This document shows positions 8,389-20,571 of a stretch of 64,000 nt of DNA, piece by piece. The stretch comes from Lutimaribacter salitolerans (GTDB lineage Bacteria; Pseudomonadota; Alphaproteobacteria; Rhodobacterales; Rhodobacteraceae): positions 1 to 64,000 of the forward strand of contig NZ_JBHUDD010000156.1 in assembly GCF_042677865.1 (NCBI RefSeq), written 5' to 3'. Within the stretch, counting starts at the first letter, position 1; each line of letters begins with the position of its first letter. The translations under genes and the position numbers were made by a program. The notes beneath the pieces were generated by a model. It was not told the origin of the DNA and ran no database searches. It saw only the letters and a program-made list of their open reading frames with translations.

Positions 8389-9539
8389 TCGGCGGCTTGT
8401 TTCTGGCCACGATGGGTTTCGACCCGCGCCGCCACCCAGTCGTGAAAACAATGCGTCGGCCCGTCCATCGCCGGGCTGAACCGGCCACCGTCGAACATCG
8501 GCGCGTGGCGACCGCGCTGCATGCCTTCGACGACAAAGATGTCCTCTTCGAACACGGTCTTCCAAAGCTCGGCGTTGCGCGCGCGCAACTGTGCGTCCGT
8601 GTCGGGGCAGGGATAGTAGATGTGAACGTGCTCGACCGTGCGTTCCGGCCCCTGTGGCAGCAGAACGATGGCAAAGGCGTGGTCGCGGTGCACTCCGAGC
8701 AGGACATTCGGATAGATCGCAATGTATTCGGCCGCCGTGTCCCAGGTGTCAGGCAGATCCTCGAAATCGGGAAAGGGACGGCCCTGTTCATCGCGCAACT
8801 GGCGATAGACCCGCGTGCCCTGACCGGAAAATGCGCCGGGGCGTTCGATGTTGTAGTGATCCTCCAGCCGGGAATAGCTGTTCAGCCCGGGATGCACCCA
8901 AGGCAGATGATAGCTTTCGCAGTAGTTCTCGACCGCCAGTTTCCAGTTGCTGGCGACGGTCAGTTGAAACCGACTTTCATCCCCGCCATGAAACAGCGGC
9001 CTGTCGAAATCGCGCCAGCGGTCCAGCCCCTCCGCCATCGCGGTTTCAAAGGGTGGCGCGGTGCCGCTGACGTTGATCCAGACCACGTCGAACCAGATGT
9101 GGCTGCGGATCTCGACCAGACCCAGATCGGCGCGGTTCACGTCCGCATGGGTGTTCTGCCCCGGCCCGCCCACATGCGGCGTGCTGACCAGCCGGCCGTC
9201 CTTGGCGTAGCACCAGGAATGATAGGGGCAGCGGATCGCGCCTTCGACCTTGCGGGGGGCGTCGATCAGGATCATGCCGCGATGGCGGCAGGTGTTCTGG
9301 AACACCCGCACCGCGCCATCCGCATCGCGGATCAGCAGCAGCGGCATGCCCAGAAACGTGATCGGGACCGCATCGCCCGGTTCGGGCACGTCGGCCGCCA
9401 CGGCCAGCCCTGCCCATTGCGAAAACAGCAGCGCGTGCTTTTCCTCGTCGAAAACCGCACTGTCGATGTAATGGGCGTTCGGCAGGCCATTGGCCTGTGC
9501 CACGGGGCGGCGAACGGTATCAAGCCGGGTCAGTGTCAT
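8385..9539 (-). CDS. Rieske non-haem iron oxygenase, alpha subunit (quaternary-amine type)
   Basis: A 384-residue ring-hydroxylating-type oxygenase subunit. The Rieske [2Fe-2S] ligands are C84-x-H86 and C104-x2-H107. The catalytic iron site is E-N-Y-C-E-S-Y-H (204-211) with H211, H216 and probably D333 (EEDIFVVEG); E208 occupies the bridging position, as in betaine, carnitine and stachydrine oxygenases rather than the Asp of aromatic dioxygenases. The likely reaction is oxidative N-demethylation or C-N cleavage of a quaternary amine, feeding dimethylglycine-like products to the neighbouring DMGDH-like enzymes. No ferredoxin-reductase partner is present in the window, so electrons must come from elsewhere. 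Substrate assignment is inferred from motif and context. Confidence 0.85.
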   Translation of the reverse strand: MTLTRLDTVRRPVAQANGLPNAHYIDSAVFDEEKHALLFSQWAGLAVAADVPEPGDAVPITFLGMPLLLIRDADGAVRVFQNTCRHRGMILIDAPRKVEGAIRCPYHSWCYAKDGRLVSTPHVGGPGQNTHADVNRADLGLVEIRSHIWFDVVWINVSGTAPPFETAMAEGLDRWRDFDRPLFHGGDESRFQLTVASNWKLAVENYCESYHLPWVHPGLNSYSRLEDHYNIERPGAFSGQGTRVYRQLRDEQGRPFPDFEDLPDTWDTAAEYIAIYPNVLLGVHRDHAFAIVLLPQGPERTVEHVHIYYPCPDTDAQLRARNAELWKTVFEEDIFVVEGMQRGRHAPMFDGGRFSPAMDGPTHCFHDWVAARVETHRGQKQAAE

Positions 9540-9639
9540 CTGCGCCTCCTGCCATGGGTTGAAAGGCAGGATAGGGCCGATCCGGCGCTTTCGGTCGCCC
9601 GGCTACGACCGCTGCATGTCGCAAACCGGCAGGCGCGGG

Positions 9640-10446
9640 TCAGATCAGGGGCTGGTCGATCTGCAGCAGGCGCAGATGGTGGGTCAGCAGGTCATCCGCC
9701 TCGCAGTACCCGGCACAGCGTGCGGCGCGCAGGATCGCCGCCGTGTCGTTGCCCAGATGCTCGTACACCATCCGGGTCATCCGCCGCCCGGCGGGCTGGC
9801 TGCGCACGGTGCGGGTGACATAGCCCTCCCAGAAATTGTTCTCGTAAGAGGCGACAGGGGCCAGGAAGTTGTAACTGCCAGTCTTGGCGCCGCGCCGCGC
9901 GATCAGGATCGATACGCCCTCGTCCTGACGCAGGACCACGCCGCGAAATTCGCGTTGCGCCCGGCTGAGAGGCAGGCCCTGGTGGCGCATCGCCTCGCGC
10001 GGTTCCAGCCCGCTCAGGACCGCGTGCCCGTCGATCCGTCGGATCAGTACGATGCCTTGCAGGAACTTTCGGTCGTCCAGAAACCCGCGCCTGGAAAACC
10101 GGTAGAATCCGCTTGGAAACATCTGTTCTGGCACATGTGTTGCATCGGGTCCCAACCAGTCGTTCAGGTATGGATGCGAAAGAACACTTTGTTCAGTCGA
10201 CACCAGATCGCAAAGCGGCGTCAGCAGGATACGGGCATCGACACCGAAAAACCGGCATATACGGTCCAGTATGTCGGGCCGTGGAAAGCTTTCGCCGGCG
10301 AGGTAGCGGTTGAACTGCGTTCGGTTGATCCCAAGCTCGGCGCACAACGATGATATCGAGGCGTATTCACGCGACAAAATGCGCAGGTTGCTACCGAAAA
10401 CGGCGCGCAGTTCCGCGGGTGACAATGGCTGTTCGCTGACAGTCAT
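9640..10446 (-). CDS. XRE-type transcriptional regulator
   Basis: A 268-residue regulator with an N-terminal helix-turn-helix of the XRE/Cro fold (about residues 15-72, including LCAELGINRTQFNRYLAGESFPRP) and a long uncharacterised C-terminal sensing region containing SGFYRFSRRG and GVSILIARRG segments. It lies 100 bp upstream of the Rieske oxygenase gene on the same strand and faces a 232-bp divergent region holding a 34-bp perfect palindrome. It may control the amine-catabolic cluster or itself; that is inferred from position. Confidence 0.75.
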   Translation of the reverse strand: MTVSEQPLSPAELRAVFGSNLRILSREYASISSLCAELGINRTQFNRYLAGESFPRPDILDRICRFFGVDARILLTPLCDLVSTEQSVLSHPYLNDWLGPDATHVPEQMFPSGFYRFSRRGFLDDRKFLQGIVLIRRIDGHAVLSGLEPREAMRHQGLPLSRAQREFRGVVLRQDEGVSILIARRGAKTGSYNFLAPVASYENNFWEGYVTRTVRSQPAGRRMTRMVYEHLGNDTAAILRAARCAGYCEADDLLTHHLRLLQIDQPLI

Positions 10447-10539
10447 CGTGGGTTCCGTTTGATTTGAGTATCCCCGCGTGCATCACATTAGAAAGGTTAG
10501 CTTCATGGAAGGGAAAGTCAAAGTATGACGCGCATGAGA

Positions 10540-10573
10540 CTCGGAATTGACGCTACATAGCGTCAATTCCGAG
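10540..10573. promoter_or_regulatory. perfect 34-bp palindrome between divergent genes
   Basis: The arms CTCGGAATTGACGCTA (10540-10555) and its exact complement (10558-10573) are separated by only CA. Just downstream is TTGACA at 10580-10585 with an AT-rich CATAAT at 10606-10611 (20-bp spacing, longer than ideal). It lies between the XRE regulator start (10446) and the start at 10679, so it may be an operator for the regulator; a hairpin in transcripts reading toward 10679 is the alternative. Confidence 0.6.
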
Positions 10574-10678
10574 GGGCTATTGACACAAAACCATTCAGGG
10601 CTTCGCATAATTTGCCATGTCGTATCGCGCTGAAGTTGTGCAAAGTAGAACCATTGGGGAAAACTACAGGGTAATCAG

Positions 10679-11014
10679 ATGTATGGGGTCGTACTTTGGT
10701 GTTCGGGCGACAGCCGCAAGGCTGTAATCTGGTGTGAGGATCATGGTGATCTGGCGTATTCGCAGGATATAGACACCGACATGGTGCTTGAGGCAGGGGA
10801 TCTTGTGCGGTTTCGTACCGAGCAGACGCGGCGCATGCGACTGGCGCGTGATGTCATTCTTGTCGATCACGAAAGGTATGCCAATCTGCCCGAGAGGCTG
10901 AAAGCCGCCGGTGCACAGGGCAGGGGAGACGGGGCCGAGGTGGTCGCGTTCGATCCAACCGCAAGACACAAGCGGGCTGCCGGACATCTAACGCCTGTTG
11001 CCGCCGTCGTCTGA
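10679..11014 (+). CDS. conserved small protein of unknown function
   Basis: A 111-residue protein beginning MYGVVLWCSGDSRKAVIWCEDHGDLAYS, with a short beta-rich first half that resembles an OB or cold-shock-like strand pattern (GVVLW...KAVIWCEDHGDLAY...VLEAGDLVRF) and a charged, Ala/Gly-rich tail. I recall similar small proteins in Roseobacter genomes but know no function. It is transcribed alone, divergent from the XRE regulator and convergent with ilvH. The ribosome site upstream (CAGGGTAA) is modest. Confidence 0.65.
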   Translation: MYGVVLWCSGDSRKAVIWCEDHGDLAYSQDIDTDMVLEAGDLVRFRTEQTRRMRLARDVILVDHERYANLPERLKAAGAQGRGDGAEVVAFDPTARHKRAAGHLTPVAAVV

Positions 11015-11045
11015 AGCCCCGCGCGCATCCTTTGCACCTTAAGTG

Positions 11046-11071
11046 GGTTGTCAGCCGACAGGCTGAGAACC
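11046..11071. terminator. hairpin between convergent genes
   Basis: GGTTGTCAGCC and GGCTGAGAACC form a stem with one mismatch around a GACA loop in the 84-bp gap between two convergent stop codons. There is no T-run, so it is a candidate terminator or 3' stabiliser only. Confidence 0.4.
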
Positions 11072-11098
11072 GCTGCGCGCAACCGGTCTGATACCTGT

Positions 11099-11659
11099 CT
11101 AAACCCCGCGCGACAGGGCCGCGACGCCCGTGCGGGCCACTTCGACCAGACCAAGCGGGCGCATCAGGTCGGCAAAGGCGTCGATCTTTTCGGGCGTGCC
11201 CGTGATCTCGAACACGAAGCTTTCCAGCGTGCTGTCGACCACATTGGCGCGAAAGATATCCGCCAGGCGCAAGGCCTCGACCCGCTTGTCGCCTTCGCCC
11301 GCGACTTTCAGCAGCGCCAGTTCGCGTTCCACGCTGGGGCCTTCGACGGTCAGGTCATGCACGTCATGCACCGGCACGATGCGGCCAAGCTGGGCCTTGA
11401 TCTGCTCGATCACCTGTGGCGTGCCGGTTGTCACCACAGTGATCCGGCTCAGCCCGCTGGCATGATCCACCTCGGCCACGGTCAGGCTTTCGATGTTGTA
11501 CCCGCGCGCAGAGAACAGCCCGATCACGCGGGCCAGCACACCCGCCTCGTTGTCGACGATCACGGCCAGGGTGTGTTTCTCCTGCACATCCGAGAATGTG
11601 GGGCGCAGGTTGTAGGCGGAGTGGCTGGTGGAGCCCTTCTTGATATGTAGCGGCGACAT
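11099..11659 (-). CDS. ilvH: acetolactate synthase small (regulatory) subunit
   Basis: A 186-residue protein with an N-terminal ACT domain (HTLAVIVDNEAGVLARVIGLFSARGYNIESLTVAEV, within residues 28-65) that binds valine for feedback inhibition, and the ALS small-subunit C-terminal domain (VERELALLKV...STLESFVFEITG). It regulates the large subunit encoded just upstream in the first step of branched-chain amino acid synthesis. I chose the ATG at 11659 (MSPLHIKKG), preceded by AAAGGACG, over the start nine codons upstream. It is separated from the large-subunit gene by a repeat-like inverted sequence but should share its attenuated transcript. Confidence 0.92.
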   Translation of the reverse strand: MSPLHIKKGSTSHSAYNLRPTFSDVQEKHTLAVIVDNEAGVLARVIGLFSARGYNIESLTVAEVDHASGLSRITVVTTGTPQVIEQIKAQLGRIVPVHDVHDLTVEGPSVERELALLKVAGEGDKRVEALRLADIFRANVVDSTLESFVFEITGTPEKIDAFADLMRPLGLVEVARTGVAALSRGV

Positions 11660-11711
11660 GGCAATCGTCCTTTGGGGTTGTGTCACGTGTCGGGCGGGCA
11701 GGGGCGGAAGC

Positions 11712-11762
11712 GGTGGGTTTCACCCACCCTACAGCTGTCGGTAGGGTGGGTGCCAACCCACC
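11712..11762. repeat. GGTGGGTTTCACCCACC-type inverted repeat in the ilvI-ilvH gap
   Basis: The arm GGTGGGTTTCACCCACCCTAC (11712-11732) is mirrored by a near-exact complement at 11741-11762 across an 8-bp centre. Each arm is itself a short palindrome (GGTGGG...CCCACC), giving a cruciform-like REP structure. Sequences of this GTAGGGTGGGT kind are known as dispersed repeats in many proteobacteria. It fills the gap between the two acetolactate synthase genes. Confidence 0.7.
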
Positions 11763-11763
11763 C

Positions 11764-13518
<1,755 letters not shown>

Positions 13519-13554
13519 GTGCTTGCTCCGTCTACCAACGTATTGTTTTTTCGC

Positions 13555-13583
13555 AAAAAAAACCCCCGATGGTCAATCGGGGG
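13555..13583 (-). terminator. intrinsic terminator of the ilv attenuator
   Basis: On the minus strand CCCCCGAT and ATCGGGGG make a perfect 8-bp stem around TGACC, followed directly by eight T. It lies 25 bp after the leader-peptide stop codon and 36 bp before the ilvI start, the position expected for a transcription-attenuation terminator. Confidence 0.9.
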
Positions 13584-13623
13584 CGCATGGGTCTGATATG
13601 GTGTCCGTTACCGGCCCATGCGC
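13583..13623 (-). promoter_or_regulatory. pause/alternative hairpin of the ilv attenuator
   Basis: GCGCATGGG and CCCATGCGC (plus-strand arms 13583-13591 and 13615-13623) pair perfectly. One arm covers the last codons of the leader peptide (Trp-Arg-Met-Gly) and the other directly abuts the terminator stem, so ribosome position on the leader can decide which structure forms. The sequence shows the pairing; the switching role is inferred from how known attenuators work. Confidence 0.7.
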
Positions 13624-13655
13624 CAACTATCCAAGATAATTACGACGATTTTCAT
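13608..13655 (-). CDS. ilv leader peptide
   Basis: A 15-codon open frame reading MKIVVIILDSWRMGR, with six branched-chain codons (Ile, Val, Val, Ile, Ile, Leu) in a row from codon 3. It has a strong AAGGAG ribosome site ten bases before the ATG. It precedes a self-pairing segment and a T-rich terminator upstream of ilvI, the classic leader-peptide attenuator arrangement in which stalling for lack of charged branched-chain tRNAs prevents termination. It is too short for ordinary gene callers. Confidence 0.9.
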   Translation of the reverse strand: MKIVVIILDSWRMGR

Positions 13656-13682
13656 CGGGGTGGTCTCCTTTGCGTGGCATGG

Positions 13683-13710
13683 GTTTATGCCCGTGCGCAG
13701 GGGGCGTCAA
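13683..13710 (-). promoter_or_regulatory. probable promoter of the ilv operon
   Basis: On the minus strand TTGACG (13710-13705) is followed after about 15-16 bp by CATAAA/ATAAAC (13689-13683), some 28 bp upstream of the leader peptide. The spacing is slightly short for a sigma-70 promoter, but position and -35 box fit. Confidence 0.5.
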
Positions 13711-13828
13711 CCACTCTTGGAGGCGATTTTGTGAATTTTATGTCGCAGGGTGGGGTCGCAGGGTTCTTTTGTTGCGCAGTTTGGGCGCAGAGACCGATCC
13801 GCCGCACCTTAAGGAGTGCATTTGTTGA

Positions 13829-13870
13829 CAGGCACCGCCCATGCACCAACCATGCACAAGCCATATGCAT
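13829..13870 (+). repeat. 11-bp-period CATGCAC array, locus 1
   Basis: Units in register every 11 bp: CAGGCACCGCC (degenerate), CATGCACCAAC, CATGCACAAGC, then CATATGCAT. It lies between the ilv leader promoter and the alpha/beta hydrolase start, 27 bp before the TTG codon. Three similar arrays occur elsewhere in the window, all in this orientation. Confidence 0.7.
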
Positions 13871-13896
13871 CACGCAGGCAAGAGGAGGACACGACA

Positions 13897-14784
13897 TTGA
13901 CCCGGACACAGACAACCATGGTGCCGCACCTGGGCGGATCGCAGATCGGCTACCGCATGCCGCGCCCCTATGATCCGACCAAGCCGGTGCTGGTGATGGT
14001 CAATTCGTTCAGCACCTCGGCGGAGCTGTTCACGCCGCAGTTCGATGATGACGCGCTGGCCGGTGCGGCCAACCTTCTTGCGATCGAGCTGTTCGGGCAT
14101 GGCGACACCCGCAGCCCCGGCGAGACTTTCACCTATTGGGACACCGCGATTGCGAATTTTCAGGTGATGGATGCGCTGGGGATCGACAAGGCCTTTGTCA
14201 TGGGCACCTCGCAGGGGGGCTGGGTTGCGGCGCGCATGGCGATGCTGCAGCCCGACCGGATACAGGGCATCGTGCCCCTGGGCACGTCGATGGATGCAGA
14301 AACGATCCGCAGCCAGACCCTTGGATGCTGGAACGGCGACGAGGTATGCTCGCCCGTGATCGCGCAACTGACCGCGCCGGTGGGTGACGACTGGACCGTT
14401 GCGGGCGAGTTCACCGACTTCATCCTGTCTGCGGGCATCGGTGGCCCGGCCTCGGACGCGCAGCGCGAGCATTGGCACGAGCTGCATCGCAAGAATTACG
14501 CAGGTGACGCGGGGCGGCGGCGGTTGCTGATGGCGGCGATCAACCTGCGTGACCGGGACGGGCTGCACGGGCGGCTGGGCTATGTGACCTGCCCGGTGCT
14601 GTGGATGCACGGCACGTCGGATCAGGTGTATTCTGTCGCCAACGCGCAGGACGAGATCGGGCTGTTCACCGCCGCGCCCGACGCGCGGGTCGAGGTGGTC
14701 GAGGGCGGGCAGCATTTCCTGTCCGCCTCGCACCCGGGGCAGGTGAACGAGGCCACGATCGCGTTCATCGACCAGTGGTCATAG
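13897..14784 (+). CDS. alpha/beta hydrolase
   Basis: A 295-residue alpha/beta-hydrolase-fold enzyme. The nucleophile elbow is G-T-S-Q-G-G-W (Ser105), the oxyanion region is VNSFSTSAELFTPQ, and the catalytic histidine is probably in GGQHFLSASHPG near the C-terminus; the acid may be in WMHGTSDQVYS. I chose TTG at 13897 because AGAGGAGGA sits eight bases upstream, while the first ATG (13918) lacks such a site and the longer ORF runs through the CATGCAC array. Homologues hydrolyse esters or lactones or act in aromatic meta-cleavage; the substrate is unknown. Neighbours give no pathway hint. Confidence 0.8.
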   Translation: MTRTQTTMVPHLGGSQIGYRMPRPYDPTKPVLVMVNSFSTSAELFTPQFDDDALAGAANLLAIELFGHGDTRSPGETFTYWDTAIANFQVMDALGIDKAFVMGTSQGGWVAARMAMLQPDRIQGIVPLGTSMDAETIRSQTLGCWNGDEVCSPVIAQLTAPVGDDWTVAGEFTDFILSAGIGGPASDAQREHWHELHRKNYAGDAGRRRLLMAAINLRDRDGLHGRLGYVTCPVLWMHGTSDQVYSVANAQDEIGLFTAAPDARVEVVEGGQHFLSASHPGQVNEATIAFIDQWS

Positions 14785-14791
14785 TATTGCG

Positions 14792-14818
14792 CGTCAGGGC
14801 AAGCGGATTGCCCTGACG
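14792..14818. terminator. bidirectional hairpin terminator
   Basis: CGTCAGGGCAA and TTGCCCTGACG form a perfect 11-bp stem around GCGGA in the 36-bp gap between the convergent hydrolase and helicase genes. There is no T-run on either side. Confidence 0.65.
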
Positions 14819-14820
14819 GA

Positions 14821-16944
<2,124 letters not shown>

Positions 16945-17066
16945 GGGGATATATCCGTAAGGCGATGCGCCGCGCGGGGCGCGAAAGAGTGCACCGCTAT
17001 GGCACGGCGCAAGGGATGTCTAGGCATATCCGCAGTGCTGCACGCAAATGGCGGATTTGTCCAGTG

Positions 17067-17708
17067 CTAGAGGCCCACGCCGGTGCCCTGCAACACCCCG
17101 TGCTCCATCGCGTAGCGGGTCAGACCGGCGGTCGAGGAGATGCCCAGCTTGCGCTTGATGTTCTTGCGGTGGGTTTCGACCGTGCGCACCGAGATGTCCA
17201 GTGCCAGCGCCACCTGCTTGTTGGACTTGCCCTGCGCCAGTTGCAGCAGCACGGTCTGTTCGCGCCCGGTCAGCGCCTCGCGGCCGGCACCTTCGGGTGA
17301 CAGGCTGCCCTGAGCGCCGGTGCACAGGTATTGCTGCCCGCGCATCACGGCATCGATGGCGGTGCGGATCTCGTCGGTCGGTACGTCCTTGAGGATATAG
17401 CCCTGCGCGCCGTGGCTGAGCGCCGAGGTGATGTATTCGGGGCTGTCATGCATCGACAGGATCAGGATGCGGGTGCCCGGGCGGCGTTCGAGGATCATCT
17501 CGGTCGCGGTGAGCCCGCCAATGCCGGGCATGTTGAGATCCATCAGGATCACGTCGGGGGCCAGCGCACAGACCCGGTCGATGATCGCGCGGCCATTGGT
17601 CAGCGCGGCCAGAACGTGGATGTCATCATAGCTTTCAAGGATCGATTCAATGCCTTCGGCCACCATCGGGTGGTCATCGACGATCACAACCTTGATCGGG
17701 TCGGTCAT
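17067..17708 (-). CDS. LuxR/NarL-family response regulator
   Basis: A 213-residue two-domain regulator. The receiver domain has VDDHP, the phosphoacceptor Asp57 in ILMDLNMPG, and LKDVP near the switch lysine. The C-terminal LuxR helix-turn-helix (about 143-200) reads LTGREQTVLLQLAQGKSNKQVALALDIS, then VRTVETHRKNI. Its ATG overlaps the stop of the sensor kinase gene as ATGA, so the two form a two-component pair. The divergent TRAP transporter operon next to them is the likely target. Confidence 0.92.
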   Translation of the reverse strand: MTDPIKVVIVDDHPMVAEGIESILESYDDIHVLAALTNGRAIIDRVCALAPDVILMDLNMPGIGGLTATEMILERRPGTRILILSMHDSPEYITSALSHGAQGYILKDVPTDEIRTAIDAVMRGQQYLCTGAQGSLSPEGAGREALTGREQTVLLQLAQGKSNKQVALALDISVRTVETHRKNIKRKLGISSTAGLTRYAMEHGVLQGTGVGL

Positions 17709-19126
17709 GCGCTTGCCTTTGTCTTTTCGGTGTCGCTGCCCTGTTCGGGGGGCAGCATGTGGGTCAGTGGCACCATCGCCTCGATCGCGGTGCCGGTCCT
17801 GCTGGACAGGATACGCAGGCCGCCGTCAAGCTGTTCGACGCGTTCCTGCATGTTGCGCAGGCCAAGGCCCCCGGTGCCGGGGCGGGTGGCGTCGATGCCG
17901 CGGCCATTGTCGCTGATGCGCAGGGTGGCGCCGTTGCGGTGACCGCGCAGGTCGATGGAGACGCGGCTGGCCCCGGCGTGGCGTTCGATATTGGTCAGTG
18001 CCTCCTGCGCGATGCGATAGAGTGCGATCTTGGCCTCCTGATCCAGACGGTTGCGGAACACCACGGTGTTGCAGTCCGTGGTGATGCCGGTGCGGGTGGC
18101 GAAATCCTCGGCCAGCGCCTTGAGCGCCGGGCCAAGCCCCAGATCGTCCAGCGCGCCGGGGCGCAGATCGCGGCTGATGCGGCGCACCTCGGCGATGGCG
18201 GTGGACAGGTGGCCCAGCCCCTTGTCCAGCATGTCAGTGGCCCGGTGGTCGCCCTGGGCCATGCGGCGGCGGGCCACGTCGAGCGCATAGCGCACGCCGA
18301 CAAGGATCTGGCTGATGCCGTCGTGCAGTTCGCGCGCGACGCGGGCGCGCTCTTCCTCCTGGGCGTCGAACACCCGCTGGGTCAGGCGTTTGAGCTTGGC
18401 ATCGGCCAGCCGGCGCTCGCGGATGTTGATCAGCCAGCCGGACAGGAACACCGCCACCAGCGCGCCCGCCGCGATCAGCCCGATATAGAGGAAGGTGCGC
18501 TGCACGCGGGCCTCGACCTCGGCGCGGGCGGCGGCGACGGTGGTCAGGATGTCGTCGATATAGACGCCGGTGCCAAAGGCCCATTGCCAGTCCTGCAGAC
18601 CCATCACGTAGGTGATCATCCGCGCCTCCTCGCCGGTCGAGGGCTTGGGCCACAGGTGATCGACATAGCCCGCGCCGCCGCGCGCGACGCGGATGAACTC
18701 GGCCACGACCGGCGTGCCCTCGCTGTCGGTCAGGTGCATCCAGTTGCGGTTGATCAGCTCGGTCTGGCGCGGGCTGACCAGATTGGTGCCGTCATAGTCA
18801 TAGACAAAGAAAAACCCCTCGGAGCCATAGATCATGGCGGCGAGGATCTGTTTCACGCGCACCTGGCTGCGGGTGTCGTCGGGGGCGGCGGGGCCGTAGA
18901 TGAAGAAGAACGCGTTGCGCGCCTGGGTGACGTAGTTGCGCAGCTCGTCCTTCTTGGCGGCGATCAGACGGGTTTCGAGCGACCGGATCTCGCGCTCGGC
19001 CAGTTGGCGCGACTGCACGGCGACCAGCAGCGCGATGGCCGCCACCGCCACGATCAGCGGCAGCGTGGCCAGCGCGAACAGTTTTTGTCCATAGCTGAGA
19101 CGCGGGCGTTTCCACAGGTGTGCCAT
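17705..19126 (-). CDS. Cache-domain sensor histidine kinase
   Basis: A 473-residue membrane kinase: a first transmembrane helix (about 18-40, LFALATLPLIVAVAAIALLV), a periplasmic single-Cache domain (about 45-200, with GSEGFFFVYDYDGTNLVSP and GLQDWQWAFGTGVYIDD), a second helix (about 218-236), a HisKA_3 dimerisation domain with the phosphoacceptor in ARELHDGISQILVG, and a HATPase with NIERHAG, DNGRGI and GLGLRNMQERV. Cache domains of this type sense small carboxylates. With the coupled LuxR regulator and the divergent TRAP transporter it probably senses the transported substrate, as inferred from context. Confidence 0.92.
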   Translation of the reverse strand: MAHLWKRPRLSYGQKLFALATLPLIVAVAAIALLVAVQSRQLAEREIRSLETRLIAAKKDELRNYVTQARNAFFFIYGPAAPDDTRSQVRVKQILAAMIYGSEGFFFVYDYDGTNLVSPRQTELINRNWMHLTDSEGTPVVAEFIRVARGGAGYVDHLWPKPSTGEEARMITYVMGLQDWQWAFGTGVYIDDILTTVAAARAEVEARVQRTFLYIGLIAAGALVAVFLSGWLINIRERRLADAKLKRLTQRVFDAQEEERARVARELHDGISQILVGVRYALDVARRRMAQGDHRATDMLDKGLGHLSTAIAEVRRISRDLRPGALDDLGLGPALKALAEDFATRTGITTDCNTVVFRNRLDQEAKIALYRIAQEALTNIERHAGASRVSIDLRGHRNGATLRISDNGRGIDATRPGTGGLGLRNMQERVEQLDGGLRILSSRTGTAIEAMVPLTHMLPPEQGSDTEKTKASA

Positions 19127-19253
19127 ATCCGATTCGATACGGGGGAATCACCGCAAGGCAAAGCGAATTCCGGCACCCGGGTGCTGCAAGCCCGGACCTT
19201 GGCCCGGTCCAGCGCCACAGAGGGGACAAAAAAAACGCTCCAAGCCATGCGCC

Positions 19254-19269
19254 TACGTATTACTAGGTA
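19254..19269. promoter_or_regulatory. putative response-regulator site upstream of the TRAP operon
   Basis: TACGTATTACTAGGTA is an imperfect inverted repeat (TAC...GTA with matching flanks) in the 241-bp divergent region between the kinase/regulator pair and the TRAP solute-binding gene. It is AT-rich against a GC-rich background and about 100 bp before the start codon at 19368, a plausible place for LuxR-type regulator binding. Confidence 0.45.
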
Positions 19270-19367
19270 TTCCATCTTTGCATCACATCGGTCTAGTGTC
19301 TGCACACTTTAACGATCCGTTCGCGGGGGGAGACGCGCGCGAACTGACATAACGGGAGGAAAACCTT

Positions 19368-20453
<1,086 letters not shown>

Positions 20454-20473
20454 TACCGGCACTCACGAACTTG

Positions 20474-20500
20474 CACGCCCCTGTCCAGCATGGGGGCGTG
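20474..20500 (+). terminator. attenuating hairpin between binding-protein and permease genes
   Basis: CACGCCCC and GGGGCGTG pair over 8 bp with an 11-base loop in the 118-bp gap, followed by TCTTTG. Such hairpins after binding-protein genes usually give partial termination or protect the abundant upstream mRNA. Confidence 0.6.
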
Positions 20501-20571
20501 TCTTTGCACCTGCACAGCGGCAAGAAGACCGTCTGGCAAACCTGTCCTTTGGACAATCAAGGGAGGCCCCC

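Noticed and set aside
8262..9818. 518-codon plus-strand frame across the Rieske gene
   Set aside because: Runs opposite a gene with complete Rieske and iron ligands; no recognisable content.
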